A DNA stretch of 64,000 nt from Clostridiales bacterium (GTDB taxonomy: Bacteria; Bacillota; Desulfotomaculia; Desulfotomaculales; VENG01): assembly GCA_016278505.1 (NCBI GenBank), contig JADQBQ010000007.1:60700-124699 (forward strand), read 5' to 3'. Made by a program: the position numbers and the translations under genes. The notes beneath the pieces are model-generated. The model was not told where the DNA came from, made no database searches, and worked only from the letters and a program-made list of their open reading frames with translations. This document shows, in pieces, positions 41,431 to 50,948 of this stretch. Within the stretch, counting starts at the first letter, position 1. Each line of letters begins with the position of its first letter.

Positions 41431-42513
41431 CTAAGGCAGTAGTTTACACGCCAGCACACCCGCTGCGGCAGTGGCCTCAAAGAACTCCGGGTCATCGGAT
41501 AAACTTCTGCCCATGGTTTTTACATTGATTCCCTTTTCCCTCAGAACCTCAAGACCAGGGTTGCTATCGACTTCCAACACCTTGTGTTTGGAAGAAATGC
41601 CGGATTCTTTTAATTGTTTCAATACTAACTCTTTCTTATTACCTGCAAACAGGGAAGCGGGTATAGGTACGCTGCAGGAAGTGAGTGCCACTTTGCCCAG
41701 TGCCGTGCGGCTATGGTGACTTAAGCCAAAATGTCTTTCCCTTTGATCAGCAAAACTGATTCTGGGTATGGCCACTGCTTGTCCACCCAAGATGTTAACG
41801 GCATTAATTATCTCCCCCTGCTCTATGCCGGTAAACCCAAATTGTGAAGCCGTACCGACAATCCCGGGTCCCATAGTCACAATAACTATATCCGCTCTGG
41901 CCACTGCCTTAGCGGCAAGCAAGGCAGAGTAAACGGTAACGGCCTCCAAATCTCCTCCGAAGGCGTGACCGCATGTAATTGTTGTATGGATCAAATCTTT
42001 CTGCTTTAACTCTTGTACAAGCTTGCTTAGTGGAAGGGGCAGTGCAGCACCATCAGTCATGATATAGGCAACCCGTGCCTTTCCTTTTTTTATTCCATAA
42101 ATAGCTGCCGCTGCTGCTGCCAACATACTGTGTAATGTCCCCACAATGACCGGAATACCCTGGAGGGAGACAGCTTGTGACATAATCTGGTAGTGAGGGC
42201 TTTCCTGCTCTTCCACAGCGAGCACTTTCACCTGGGACGGGCTGTACCGCAGTTTCATAATATGCCCTTCTACGGCGGCGTCCCTCTCGGGACGGGACAT
42301 ATTCGCCATAACAAAATGGTTGCCCCCTGTACCCAACTTCTTTACCACAGCGGTTGTATTAAGAAGTACCCTGTCATTCGGCTTTGCCGGCCCGGTAAGC
42401 TTATCGTAATTAACCGCACGGGACGAGTTTCCGTCGATATTAACCTCTAATTCAGATATGCCATTAATAGTGTTTTGTACAGATAATACTATACCAATTT
42501 TGGTACTAATCAT
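41431..42513 (-). CDS. DUF3866 family protein
   Basis: Family of unknown function from Firmicutes and actinobacteria. The 360-residue protein opens with a beta-rich domain (IGIVLSVQNTINGISELEVNIDG, then KLGTGGNHFVMANM), followed by an alpha/beta part with VIVGTLHSMLAAAAAAIYGIKK, ITCGHAFGGDLEAVTVYSALLAA and MGPGIVGTASQFGFTGIEQG. No catalytic motif can be named. The neighbouring M20 peptidase gene ends 16 bases after... its own stop is upstream, so the two genes are probably one unit with M20 first. Confidence 0.8.
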   Translation of the reverse strand: MISTKIGIVLSVQNTINGISELEVNIDGNSSRAVNYDKLTGPAKPNDRVLLNTTAVVKKLGTGGNHFVMANMSRPERDAAVEGHIMKLRYSPSQVKVLAVEEQESPHYQIMSQAVSLQGIPVIVGTLHSMLAAAAAAIYGIKKGKARVAYIMTDGAALPLPLSKLVQELKQKDLIHTTITCGHAFGGDLEAVTVYSALLAAKAVARADIVIVTMGPGIVGTASQFGFTGIEQGEIINAVNILGGQAVAIPRISFADQRERHFGLSHHSRTALGKVALTSCSVPIPASLFAGNKKELVLKQLKESGISSKHKVLEVDSNPGLEVLREKGINVKTMGRSLSDDPEFFEATAAAGVLACKLLP

Positions 42514-42528
42514 AAATTTACTCCGAGA

Positions 42529-43659
42529 TTAATTGGATTTTAAGACTGCCGCTTTGAGGATAATTTTTGCTACAAACTCTGCATTTTTAACCAAGTTGGC
42601 CACAGTAATATATTCTTCCGTAGTATGTACTTTCTTCATACCGATACCCAAATTTACTGTAGGAAGGCCATAATGATTAAAGAAGTTTGCATCGCTGCCT
42701 CCACCGGTGGATGTTAGTTTGGGCTTTAGCCCCAATTCCTCGGCGGCCGAGCTTACCAATTTTACCACCGGCTCACTTTCATCCAGATTCATATCAGGAT
42801 AGATTGTTTCCACTCGAATATCCACCGTTGTGTCAGCCTGTGCAGCCGCCTTACGCAGGGCGGCACACATCGATTCTGTCTGCGCGGCCCTTTTTTCCGG
42901 GCTCATGCTTCTAGCTTCACCATGAACGGTAGTACTTTCAGGGACGATATTTATGGCTTTGCCCCCGGAAATGACACCTACATTGGCAGTGGTCTCTTCA
43001 TCTATTCTCCCCAGGCTCATCTTAGACACTGCCCTGGAGGCAACCTGAATGGCATTAATTCCGTCCTGTGGATTAATACCGGCATGGGCCGCTCTGCCCT
43101 TGACAATTGCGGTTAGTCTATCTTGAGAGGGGCCTTTAACAACAATATTACCCGGGTCCCCGTCAGAATCCAGTACTATTCCCATATGCGCACCAATACG
43201 GTCAAATTCAATGTTACCGGATCCTACAAGTCCTCCTTCTTCCCAGATAGTAAGTACCACAACTACGTCGCCGTGGGCTGGCTGTTGTTCATTTATCACG
43301 CGCAGGGCTTCAAGGATGGCAGCAATACCTGCTTTGTCGTCTGCCCCTAAAATGGTTTCACCTCTAGAATAAATAGTATTGTCAATGTTTACCGGCTGAA
43401 TGTCGTTACCCGGTTGCACCGTATCCATATGAGCACTAAGCATTAATATGGGTGCCTCGGGTACGTTACCCGGCAGGCGGGCAATTATGTTTCCTGCTTT
43501 GGTACCTGCCCTTTTTCCTGCATCGTCCTCATAAACAGATAAGCCCAGTTTTTGTAGTTTAAGCGCCAGTAAATCAGCAATCTCCCTTTCATAACCGCTA
43601 ACACTGTCTATCTTGACCAGTTCAAAGAACTCTGCAATCAGCCGATCTTGATCAACCAT
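42529..43659 (-). CDS. M20-family metallopeptidase (PepT/tripeptidase-like)
   Basis: A zinc di- or tripeptidase of 376 residues. Metal ligands are in LSAHMDTVQPG (about 75), GADDKAGIAAILEAL (about 107) and WEEGGLVGS (the catalytic Glu pair, about 140), with the C-terminal His in GMKKVHTTEEYI. GGAGGTGA precedes ATG 43659 by 5 bases; the longer frame to 43707 has no such site. It is close to the PepT-like proteins of the IMP family. Followed by DUF3866. Confidence 0.9.
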   Translation of the reverse strand: MVDQDRLIAEFFELVKIDSVSGYEREIADLLALKLQKLGLSVYEDDAGKRAGTKAGNIIARLPGNVPEAPILMLSAHMDTVQPGNDIQPVNIDNTIYSRGETILGADDKAGIAAILEALRVINEQQPAHGDVVVVLTIWEEGGLVGSGNIEFDRIGAHMGIVLDSDGDPGNIVVKGPSQDRLTAIVKGRAAHAGINPQDGINAIQVASRAVSKMSLGRIDEETTANVGVISGGKAINIVPESTTVHGEARSMSPEKRAAQTESMCAALRKAAAQADTTVDIRVETIYPDMNLDESEPVVKLVSSAAEELGLKPKLTSTGGGSDANFFNHYGLPTVNLGIGMKKVHTTEEYITVANLVKNAEFVAKIILKAAVLKSN

Positions 43660-43674
43660 ACCAGTCACCTCCGT

Positions 43675-43722
43675 AAAACAAACCACCAGCTGGCATAATG
43701 CGGTCATGGCTGGTGGTTTGTT
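43675..43722 (-). terminator. terminator of the 2-oxoacid oxidoreductase operon
   Basis: A 14-bp perfect stem (AACAAACCACCAGC and complement, 18-base loop) with TTTTA on the minus strand. It lies 25 bases past the gamma-subunit stop. Confidence 0.8.
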
Positions 43723-43746
43723 CTCTATCTACTTTTATCTGTAGTT

Positions 43747-44313
43747 TTACGATACATTTGACGTCTTTTCACCGGCGTTTTTAGCCAGTTGCATGCCCTT
43801 TTCAAGGGCTTCACGGTTAATGTCTATAAGGTTATGACGTCTTGGCGGGAGGACTTTCTTTAGCGACTCTACTACCATATCCAAAGAGACTACACCAGTC
43901 ATTTCGATTAACGAGCCCAAAATAATATTGTTGGCAACTTTTCCATTACCCATTTCCTCTGCCAGGTCATTGGCAGGTACATAAATAGTCCTTACGTCTT
44001 CTCGCTGCACCTTAATATCGATTAAAGAACTGTTTACCATTATTATACCCGCAGGTGATACGCATGATTCAAATTTTTCCAATGAAGGTCTGTTCATAGC
44101 TATGAGTACCGTGGGCTCACTCACAACCGGGGAACTGATGGGAGTATCTGAAACAGTAACTCCACAGTTAGCAGTTCCTCCACGCATCTCAGGACCGTAG
44201 GAAGGGATCCAGGCAACATATTTATTTTCCAACATGCCGGAGTAGGCTAAGAGCTGTCCGGTTGATAGAACGCCCTGACCACCGAATCCGGCGATAAGAA
44301 TACTCTCAAGCAT
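43747..44313 (-). CDS. 2-oxoacid:ferredoxin oxidoreductase, gamma subunit
   Basis: The 188-residue subunit of a four-subunit thiamine-diphosphate oxidoreductase. The N-terminal GFGGQGVLSTGQLLAYSG loop and YGPEMRGGTANCGVTVSD are typical of this subunit. It lies two bases after the beta gene. The complex oxidises a 2-oxoacid to its acyl-CoA with reduction of ferredoxin. In Desulfotomaculum-type bacteria this supports amino-acid or 2-oxoglutarate metabolism. Confidence 0.9.
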   Translation of the reverse strand: MLESILIAGFGGQGVLSTGQLLAYSGMLENKYVAWIPSYGPEMRGGTANCGVTVSDTPISSPVVSEPTVLIAMNRPSLEKFESCVSPAGIIMVNSSLIDIKVQREDVRTIYVPANDLAEEMGNGKVANNIILGSLIEMTGVVSLDMVVESLKKVLPPRRHNLIDINREALEKGMQLAKNAGEKTSNVS

Positions 44314-44315
44314 AA

Positions 44316-45059
44316 TTACACCTCCGACGGTACTTTAAATTCCCCTAAAGGATAGTACGGTATCATATCAGACTCCACCCATTTAACAGCCTCTTTAGGA
44401 GACATTCCCCAGTTAGTTGGACAAGATGAGAGAACTTCAACCATAGTAAAGCCTGCTCCGGCTATTTGCATTTCAAAGGCTTTCTTAATTGATTTTTTGG
44501 CCTTGTTTATATTTTTAGGATCATGCACTGAAACTCTGCTCACATATGATGCCCCGTCCAAAGTGCTAAGCATTTCGGACATCCTGATAGGAAAGCCGTT
44601 GCTGTTAGCCTCTCTACCAAAGGGAGTGGTTGTAGTTTTTTGACCCATCAGGGTGGTGGGAGCCATTTGTCCTCCGGTCATAGCATAAATAGCATTGTTA
44701 ACAAAAATTACTGTAATTTTTTCTCCTCTGGCGGCAGCATGAACAATTTCCGCGGTCCCGATGGCAGCCAGGTCTCCATCACCTTGATAGGTAAAAACAA
44801 CCCCGTCAGGGACAACTCTTTTGATGCCGGTGGCAACTGCCGGTGCCCTGCCGTGAGATCCCTGGTACATATCAAAGTCAAAATACTGGTATGTGAAAAC
44901 CGAACATCCTACCGGGGCCACACCAATGGCCCTGTCCACAACATCCAATTCATCAATTGCCTCGGCAACCAGCCTGTGAATGATGCCATGGGTACATCCG
45001 GGACAATAATGCATGGGTATGTCTTTTAGCGAATTGGGACGAGTAAATACTTTTTCCAT
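44316..45059 (-). CDS. 2-oxoacid:ferredoxin oxidoreductase, beta (ThDP-binding) subunit
   Basis: Binds thiamine diphosphate: the motif [19 protein letters not shown]... (about 94-110) followed by [16 protein letters not shown]. The CPGCTHG motif near residue 20 is family-typical. 247 residues. Its ATG overlaps the alpha stop (TAATG). Confidence 0.93.
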   Translation of the reverse strand: MEKVFTRPNSLKDIPMHYCPGCTHGIIHRLVAEAIDELDVVDRAIGVAPVGCSVFTYQYFDFDMYQGSHGRAPAVATGIKRVVPDGVVFTYQGDGDLAAIGTAEIVHAAARGEKITVIFVNNAIYAMTGGQMAPTTLMGQKTTTTPFGREANSNGFPIRMSEMLSTLDGASYVSRVSVHDPKNINKAKKSIKKAFEMQIAGAGFTMVEVLSSCPTNWGMSPKEAVKWVESDMIPYYPLGEFKVPSEV

Positions 45060-46123
45060 TATTTTGCACCCCCGGACATTAACTTTTTAACTTCCTGGAA
45101 AACGTCAGAGGCAACAGGAAGCATTCCTCCAGGTCTGCCGGTAAAGTGTACCGGCCTGCGGCCGGCAACGGCAAGCCTGACATCCTCGACCATTTGCCCC
45201 ATATTCATTTCCACAGTCAGAAATTGTTCGGCATGGGGAATAACCTTTTCAAAGGCTTTAACCGGGAACGGCCATACAAGTATAGGCCTAATTAGTCCAA
45301 CGCGTAAGCCTTCATCTCTGGCTCTATCAACCACAGCCTTAGCAATGCGGGCGGATGTGCCAAAGGCAACTAAAACCATCTCGGCATCCTCCACACGGTA
45401 CTCTTCCCATCTTTGTTCATTTTCCGTGATTTCTGCATACTTTTTGGTCAATTTATGATTGTGCACTTCCATATCTTCAGGCACAATGTATAACGAATTA
45501 ATAATGTTTTTCTTTTCTCTGCCTCTCATACCGTTTGCAGCCCACGCACGGTCAGGAATTTGGACTGTTTCTTCCTCTCCCAGTTCCACGGGTTCCATCA
45601 TTTGTCCAAGTATGCCGTCAGCCAATAGCATAACCGGGTTAAAATATTTATCTGCCAACTCAAAGGCATCTTTCATAAAGTCAATAATTTCTTGAACAGA
45701 AGCAGGGGCAAAGCAAATCACACGGTAATCTCCGTGTCCGCCACCTTTTACTGCCTGTAGATAATCAGACTGGGCGGGAGCTATATTGCCAAGGCCCGGA
45801 CCGCCTCGCATCATATTCACAATTACACATGGTAACTCGGCACCGGCGATATATGATATGCCTTCCTGCATAAGACTGATTCCTGGGCCGGATGAAGACG
45901 TCATGACCCTGGCCCCGGCTCCGGCAGCTCCGTAGACCATATTAATTGCTGAAGTTTCACTTTCCGATTGTAGGTATACGCCGTCTGCCTCCGGTAATCT
46001 TTTGGCCAGATAATGTGGCAATTCACTCTGCGGAGTGATGGGGTATCCGAAAAAATAACGACATCCAGCCCGTACTGCGCCTTCACCGATGGCTTCATTA
46101 CCTTTCATTAGGATTTTAGCCAA
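45059..46123 (-). CDS. vorB: 3-methyl-2-oxobutanoate dehydrogenase subunit VorB (alpha)
   Basis: The alpha subunit carries the pyrimidine-binding domains of the enzyme. [47 protein letters not shown] and [28 protein letters not shown] (given in parts) are VorB-type. The substrate could be 2-oxoisovalerate or 2-oxoglutarate; the subunit sizes fit either. The open frame begins at 46150, but AAGGAGGGG lies 7 bases before TTG 46123, giving [11 protein letters not shown], as in homologues, and an 8-base overlap with the ferredoxin gene. Confidence 0.92.
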   Translation of the reverse strand: MAKILMKGNEAIGEGAVRAGCRYFFGYPITPQSELPHYLAKRLPEADGVYLQSESETSAINMVYGAAGAGARVMTSSSGPGISLMQEGISYIAGAELPCVIVNMMRGGPGLGNIAPAQSDYLQAVKGGGHGDYRVICFAPASVQEIIDFMKDAFELADKYFNPVMLLADGILGQMMEPVELGEEETVQIPDRAWAANGMRGREKKNIINSLYIVPEDMEVHNHKLTKKYAEITENEQRWEEYRVEDAEMVLVAFGTSARIAKAVVDRARDEGLRVGLIRPILVWPFPVKAFEKVIPHAEQFLTVEMNMGQMVEDVRLAVAGRRPVHFTGRPGGMLPVASDVFQEVKKLMSGGAK

Positions 46124-46337
46124 CTTTTTTCCCCTCCTTTTCAACCTCAATTACAAGGTCGGGGCACATACGAGCACACGTAGCACACCCGTTGCATTGC
46201 TCCATGTCGGTGATGGTAGCGGGGTGAAAGCCCATGGCATTGATATGTTTAGACATGGCAAGTAAATCCTTAGGGCATACGGCGGTGCATAATTCGCATC
46301 CCTTACAGCGTTCTTCTCTAAATGTCACGCGTGCCAA
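46116..46337 (-). CDS. 2-oxoacid:ferredoxin oxidoreductase, delta (4Fe-4S) subunit
   Basis: A 73-residue ferredoxin with two cluster motifs, CKGCELCTAVCP and CNGCATCARMCP, which carries electrons from the catalytic site. TTG start with GGAGGGA 6 bases upstream. It opens the four-gene operon. Confidence 0.93.
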   Translation of the reverse strand: MARVTFREERCKGCELCTAVCPKDLLAMSKHINAMGFHPATITDMEQCNGCATCARMCPDLVIEVEKEGKKVG

Positions 46338-46382
46338 AAACTGTCCCTCCTCAATGAATATAAAGAATATTGCTTAAAAAAC

Positions 46383-47117
46383 CTATTTAAAGAACCTTTC
46401 TCCGGGTATAGACAAGCGTTCTTTTGCTTGTTCACCTGCGGCTTGGCTCCAGGGTGGCTGCATGTTCAATTCAAGTGGGAGAACCGGTACAGATAACGCT
46501 TTTTCCAAATCTGCCGCCAGGTGCCGCAAGGAGGCTGCGAAACCCACCGGAACACCTAGCTTACCTGCTGCCAGACGAACCACTTCATGGCCGCTGATTA
46601 CAGTCTCCATATCTGTTTCCAGACCTAAGTTAGAGTTGTTAACCAAGGCAGTAACCTTAAGCCGGGACGCTTTTTCTATGGAAGACACGTATTTAAGAAT
46701 TCCGTCTGTATCTTTGGTAAACGGCCGCCTGGTGTTAACAACGAAATAGAGGTTATAGGAGCCTTCTTTTAAATATGGTTTAAACCTGCCTAAGGCTGTG
46801 GCCCCTATATCATCACCACCGACATCGAAAACACCCTTCACTTCCGGGTTCTGAAGTACTCCCAGGACGGAAGGAGGAAGGGCGGGAACATCTGCTCCGG
46901 CCAGCTCACCTATGGGACAGACTACATTTATTCCTTTTTCGGTCAGATAGTGCCTGATCATCCTGGATCTAAAATACGGGTTTACAACATCAATATCTGC
47001 CAAACTAACATTTTTGGCGTATTTTTTTAGGGAAAGGGAGAAGTTTATGGCTACTTCTGTCTTTCCACTACCTAAATTTCCACAAAATATTGTGGTGTGA
47101 AGTACATCCTTAAACAT
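46383..47117 (-). CDS. P-loop NTPase of the MinD/CobQ type
   Basis: A 244-residue nucleotide-binding protein. Walker A is GNLGSGKTE (about residue 13-21). VSLADIDVVNPYFRSR and VFDVGGDDIGATALG fit switch regions of SIMIBI-class NTPases, and TALVNNSNLGLETD gives the NxxD-like part. It lies 45 bases upstream of the ferredoxin subunit and is probably co-transcribed, so it may help insert or regulate the oxidoreductase, but this is inferred from context only. No membrane-targeting sequence is seen. Confidence 0.75.
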   Translation of the reverse strand: MFKDVLHTTIFCGNLGSGKTEVAINFSLSLKKYAKNVSLADIDVVNPYFRSRMIRHYLTEKGINVVCPIGELAGADVPALPPSVLGVLQNPEVKGVFDVGGDDIGATALGRFKPYLKEGSYNLYFVVNTRRPFTKDTDGILKYVSSIEKASRLKVTALVNNSNLGLETDMETVISGHEVVRLAAGKLGVPVGFAASLRHLAADLEKALSVPVLPLELNMQPPWSQAAGEQAKERLSIPGERFFK

Positions 47118-47235
47118 TATATAACCTGCCGTTTCCTATTGTGAACTAAAAAAATTCAACCTTAATACCATTCGACAAAAGCACATAGATTCCTTGTTTG
47201 AGTGTCAGTAAGACATATTTTTAGTCGAAAACATA

Positions 47236-48069
47236 CTATCTTTCCCGGCCCAATTTATCAAGGAAATTCAAAAAACTGTTTTTCTCAATAATTTTAGTTA
47301 GAGATACTTTTTCTGTTATTAAATGAAAGGCAACCAAAAACAATAACACTGCGAATTTAGCTTCCATACTCAACAACCATACAGACATTATACCAAGCGC
47401 TCCGCCAAGAGCGTTGGATCCCGCATCTCCCATCATTGTTTTGGCCTTTAAGTCCAGGGGGAAAAAGGCTAAAAAGCTTCCTGTCAGAACAGCCAAGAAC
47501 ACGGTTTCTTGCCTGCCAATACCTGCAGCAGCGAGTAACACCGCACTGAATATAAATGCTTTACCCGCCCTTCCCGGGCGCAGGTCGAGAAGATTGATGG
47601 CATTAATAGAAAGGGCCAGTAAAAGGGCGTTGACCGGAATCATGATCAACTCTCCGGAAACCACAGCTACCAAAAGAGCAAGTATTCCTCCCCATACTGC
47701 TTTAAAACCGCCGGTAGTTAGTCTACCCTTGAATAGCACTCCCAGGTGGCCTTTAAGACCGGAAGTTTCTTTGGAACCCCAAAAGTCATCAAGTATTCCA
47801 AGAAGTGCTGCGAATGTGACAACAAATATAAAAATAAAGGCCTTTTCTGACAAATGCTGAGGCCATAATAAAAACAGAGGTATGTAAGCTACCACAAGGG
47901 TGGTGGGAAATATTATGCCTGAGCCGACAGGGATAAGGTTTTGCTTAAAATTTGGGCGAACGAACTCAGCCCTGGTAATCATACCCATAACCATGTTTTG
48001 AATAGTCATGGTTATCACAAAGCTTAATAGAAAGGAAATAATATGTATTATAAGAGGTGTTCTCAACAC
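47236..48069 (-). CDS. MraY/WecA-like phospho-sugar transferase family protein
   Basis: A 277-residue protein with about eight to nine membrane helices. The family's acidic motifs are visible: LGILDDFWGSKETSGLKGH (about 90-108) and MMGDAGSNALGGALG (about 215-229), and NLLDLRPGRAGK (about 160). Such enzymes attach a sugar phosphate to undecaprenyl phosphate. The missing C-terminal HHxxH motif of true MraY suggests a divergent member. It lies in a block with a GT2, SteB-like and SteA-like genes. TTG start with AAGGAG. Confidence 0.8.
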   Translation of the reverse strand: MLRTPLIIHIISFLLSFVITMTIQNMVMGMITRAEFVRPNFKQNLIPVGSGIIFPTTLVVAYIPLFLLWPQHLSEKAFIFIFVVTFAALLGILDDFWGSKETSGLKGHLGVLFKGRLTTGGFKAVWGGILALLVAVVSGELIMIPVNALLLALSINAINLLDLRPGRAGKAFIFSAVLLAAAGIGRQETVFLAVLTGSFLAFFPLDLKAKTMMGDAGSNALGGALGIMSVWLLSMEAKFAVLLFLVAFHLITEKVSLTKIIEKNSFLNFLDKLGRER

Positions 48070-48076
48070 AACTCCT

Positions 48077-48760
48077 TCACGCCCCTTTCATGCGCAGACG
48101 AGTTAAAACACGTAGGATATCGAAAAATTGTTTACCCCGGTGCATGAAGCCCTTTAAATCCCGCCCGGTTTCAGCATGAAACATGCTGACCGGCACCTCC
48201 ATTATCCTAAATCCTAATTTGGCCACTTTAATTGTCATAGCTACTTCAACTCCATAGCCCGATGCAAATGGCAGCACTTTTTCCATCACTTCCCTGGTCA
48301 TTACCCGCTGGCCGGAAAGGGGAGATTTAACTTTTAAGCCGGTGTGTTTATAAATTCCCTGGGCGGCAAGTCCTTTAACCAGTCCAAAGCCTCCCTTTTT
48401 TCTGGCCGGGGGGAAGCCTGCAATGGTCATATCCGCCGTTCCTTCCAATACAGGCAGTATCAAAAGCCGCGCCTCGCCGGCAGAGTTACCCAGGTCGCCG
48501 TCCAATAAAGCTATTACATCAGATTTCACCCGGGTGGCGCCATATGTTAAAGCGGCTCCTTTACCATTATTTTGTAGCATGGAAAATACCCGGGCTCCTG
48601 CAGCCCGGGCCATTTCAGGAGTAGCATCAGTAGAGGCGTCATCTACAACTACTATCTCTTTAACTTCAGGTATTAAGGCCACGGAGGAGACTGTTGCTTG
48701 AATTTTACCGGCCTCATTAAAGGCAGGAATGATGACAGAGACACCTTTAAGCACCACCAT
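48077..48760 (-). CDS. family 2 glycosyltransferase
   Basis: An inverting GT-A enzyme: VSVIIPAFNEAGKIQ (about 8-22), VVDDASTDATPEMA, then VIALLDGDLGNS with the metal-binding DxD-like DGD. The usual membrane tail is absent at 227 residues, so it is probably cytoplasmic. Undecaprenol or a teichoic-type acceptor may be used, possibly with the MraY-like protein 7 bases further. Start codon is uncertain among ATG 48760, GTG 48757 and GTG 48754, since AAGGAGG lies close to them all. It overlaps the previous gene by 14 bases. Confidence 0.88.
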   Translation of the reverse strand: MVVLKGVSVIIPAFNEAGKIQATVSSVALIPEVKEIVVVDDASTDATPEMARAAGARVFSMLQNNGKGAALTYGATRVKSDVIALLDGDLGNSAGEARLLILPVLEGTADMTIAGFPPARKKGGFGLVKGLAAQGIYKHTGLKVKSPLSGQRVMTREVMEKVLPFASGYGVEVAMTIKVAKLGFRIMEVPVSMFHAETGRDLKGFMHRGKQFFDILRVLTRLRMKGA

Positions 48761-49643
48761 CCCCTCCTTGGGAAGTTTTTAATTCCGGCAGCAACCGCTG
48801 GGCGGTTGACTTAACCCCGTAATGACCGGGCTGACCGTCAATGGACAACACTAAGGCTAATTGACCGGGAACCGTATCAATATTATCAACAGTTGCTGTT
48901 AAACGCTGCTTTTGGTAAAACTCCATATAGGAGTAACCTGCAGATGTTTCTTCGACACCATAAATGGCAAGCTCATGGGATTTGAAAGTGTCTAATAGTG
49001 GGAGATCCAAGCTCTCTTTTCTAGCCGTATCCTCATCCTGACTACCACCCACTAAAATAATTCCGTCCAAAGACTCTCCGTAAGTTCCGGAGACCTGGAT
49101 AATATTAGCCTGAGCAAGTAAGTCTACATTTTCCATTTCTCCGGTAATTATTGCATCCGCTATTTTAGCGGCAACAAAGGAAGACAGGTTTTCGTACTCG
49201 GTATTATTATCTGCCCACCCTAAACTTTGCGTCAGGTCACCGGGCAGCTGATCCTCGGAATAGTGCATAAAACTGGTAATTGAAGTTATGTTTGCTTCCG
49301 CTAATTCTAATGTATCAATAAGGGTACTGGAAAAACGATAGCCGTTTGTCTCTATCACTGCAAGATTTATGTTTTCCAACTTGTTGTGCACCAGAACTGG
49401 CAGTACTTTATTATTGAATTCAGTTTGGATATTGAGGTCCATTTCCAATTCATTAGCCATGGTCTCTACACTCTCATTTTTCTGGCGCAAGTTTTCCAAT
49501 TGTGTTTCCAGGCGGTTGGTAACCTGTTTTTGATAGTCTATCAATGTGTCATTGCCTAACAGTGTGGTTCCCATGAGTAAACCTATTCCAAGTGCCAAAA
49601 AAACAGCTACTAAGGAAGCAATATGGTATTTAATATCAATCAC
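48747..49643 (-). CDS. MctB/SteB-like protein (DUF3186)
   Basis: One N-terminal membrane helix (residues 8-25, LVAVFLALGIGLLMG) followed by a coiled coil (about 38-75; LETQLENLRQKNESVETMANELE) and an extracellular alpha/beta domain with a second glycine-rich LVGGSQDED turn at 175. This family was first named copper transporter MctB in mycobacteria, and its corynebacterial member SteB works with SteA at the division septum. The SteA partner is next to it here, which supports the division role over copper transport. Confidence 0.8.
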   Translation of the reverse strand: MIDIKYHIASLVAVFLALGIGLLMGTTLLGNDTLIDYQKQVTNRLETQLENLRQKNESVETMANELEMDLNIQTEFNNKVLPVLVHNKLENINLAVIETNGYRFSSTLIDTLELAEANITSITSFMHYSEDQLPGDLTQSLGWADNNTEYENLSSFVAAKIADAIITGEMENVDLLAQANIIQVSGTYGESLDGIILVGGSQDEDTARKESLDLPLLDTFKSHELAIYGVEETSAGYSYMEFYQKQRLTATVDNIDTVPGQLALVLSIDGQPGHYGVKSTAQRLLPELKTSQGGDGGA

Positions 49644-49660
49644 ACTTTTCCCCCCAAAAG

Positions 49661-50782
49661 TTATATGCCAAAGAGCAGTCTAACCTGCATAAAAAGTAAA
49701 CGAAGAGTTTCACGCATGGAAGGAGATACCAACATTATAACGGTAACGGGCAATAGGGCGGCGAGTAGAATCTGTGCAACGTGGCGCGGCTTTACCCTGT
49801 TTCTGTACAACTGGTTAACTCCCCGGGCATCCACCAAAATTGATCCCACTTTCATGCGTACAAGGAAAGTGCTGGCCATGCCCTTTCGTCCTTTCTCCAA
49901 AAAGTCCATCATGTTGGAGTGTGTGCCAACAGCGACAATCAGTTCGGCACCGTATTCATAAGCCATCAGCATGGCAATATCCTCACTGGTACCCGGGGCG
50001 GGGTATGTAATGGCATCCAATTGCAGTGATTCTATTCTTTTCATGCCCGGTGCGCGACCATCAGCGTACGCGTGAACAACAATTTCAGCACCGCAGCGTA
50101 ATGTTGAGTCACTGACACTATCCATATCCCCTACAATCATGTCCGGCTTAAAACCAAATTCCATCAAAGCGTCTGCGCCACCGTCAACCCCTATGAGTAT
50201 AGGTTTAACCTCGTCAACATAAGATTTTATGGTCATTAGGTCACTCTTGTAGTTTTGTCCTCTCACCACAATCAGGGCGTGCTTGTCCTTAAAAGTAGTT
50301 TTCACTGCCGGTACGGGGTACTCTTCCGAAATAAGACCTATTTCTGACTTTGCGTATTCCAATGTGTTCTGCACAAAATCTGTCAGCAGGTTACCCATGC
50401 CATCGCGTGCTTGATCCATTTTTATTTTAACATAATCCTGGCTTAAGAGTTTACCGGAAGCAATAACTTTTCCTTGAACAAGAACAGCACCGTTAACAAT
50501 TTCTATCTCCTGCCCCTCAGAGATTTCTTTCATTACCAACTCACCGGCACTGTCAATTAAAGGGATTCCGGCCTTTGTTATTCGCAATGGGCCTGGGTTA
50601 GGGTATTCCTCGCTAATGGAATGAGCAACGTTAATAATAGCCTTGGCCTTCTTTTCTACCAAGGAATTAGCAGCAACTTCATCCAGGTCGGCATGATCAA
50701 TAATAGCTATTTCCCCAGGCTGCATTCTCTTAACAAGGTTTTTTGTTTTTTTATCGACACGGGCAATACCTTTAATATGCAT
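49661..50782 (-). CDS. steA: SteA-like putative cytokinetic ring protein
   Basis: A 373-residue protein of the SteA family (thiamin pyrophosphokinase-like fold). GEIAIIDHADLDEVAANSLVEKKAKAIINVAHSISEEYPNPGP marks the N-terminal domain, and GVDGGADALMEFGFKPDMIVGDMDSVSD (about 200-225) the pyrophosphokinase-like catalytic region. One C-terminal helix (about 345-365, ILLAALLPVTVIMLV) would anchor it. In Corynebacterium SteA and SteB are needed for cell separation. The pair lies directly before spo0A here, an arrangement found in several clostridia. Confidence 0.88.
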   Translation of the reverse strand: MHIKGIARVDKKTKNLVKRMQPGEIAIIDHADLDEVAANSLVEKKAKAIINVAHSISEEYPNPGPLRITKAGIPLIDSAGELVMKEISEGQEIEIVNGAVLVQGKVIASGKLLSQDYVKIKMDQARDGMGNLLTDFVQNTLEYAKSEIGLISEEYPVPAVKTTFKDKHALIVVRGQNYKSDLMTIKSYVDEVKPILIGVDGGADALMEFGFKPDMIVGDMDSVSDSTLRCGAEIVVHAYADGRAPGMKRIESLQLDAITYPAPGTSEDIAMLMAYEYGAELIVAVGTHSNMMDFLEKGRKGMASTFLVRMKVGSILVDARGVNQLYRNRVKPRHVAQILLAALLPVTVIMLVSPSMRETLRLLFMQVRLLFGI

Positions 50783-50871
50783 TTTAAATCTCCCATTAAC
50801 AATCTTTTAACATTTTATATTCATCCATTGTCATAGTCAAGGAAAGGATAAATTGTCGTTTTCTGTATGTT

Positions 50872-50909
50872 AAAAAAAGCAACCTGACTTTATCAGCCAG
50901 GTCACTTTT
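50872..50909 (-). terminator. terminator of spo0A
   Basis: AGTGACCTG pairs with CAGGTTGCT (two G-T pairs), followed by seven T on the minus strand, 40 bases past the spo0A stop. Confidence 0.85.
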
Positions 50910-50948
50910 ATAGACGGCATTATTTACATTTTTGTTCCCAATTTTTTT

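Noticed and set aside
48747..49643. Copper transporter function for the MctB-like protein
   Set aside because: One helix plus a coiled coil and extracellular domain is not a transporter, no metal-binding motif is seen, and the SteA-like neighbour points to division.
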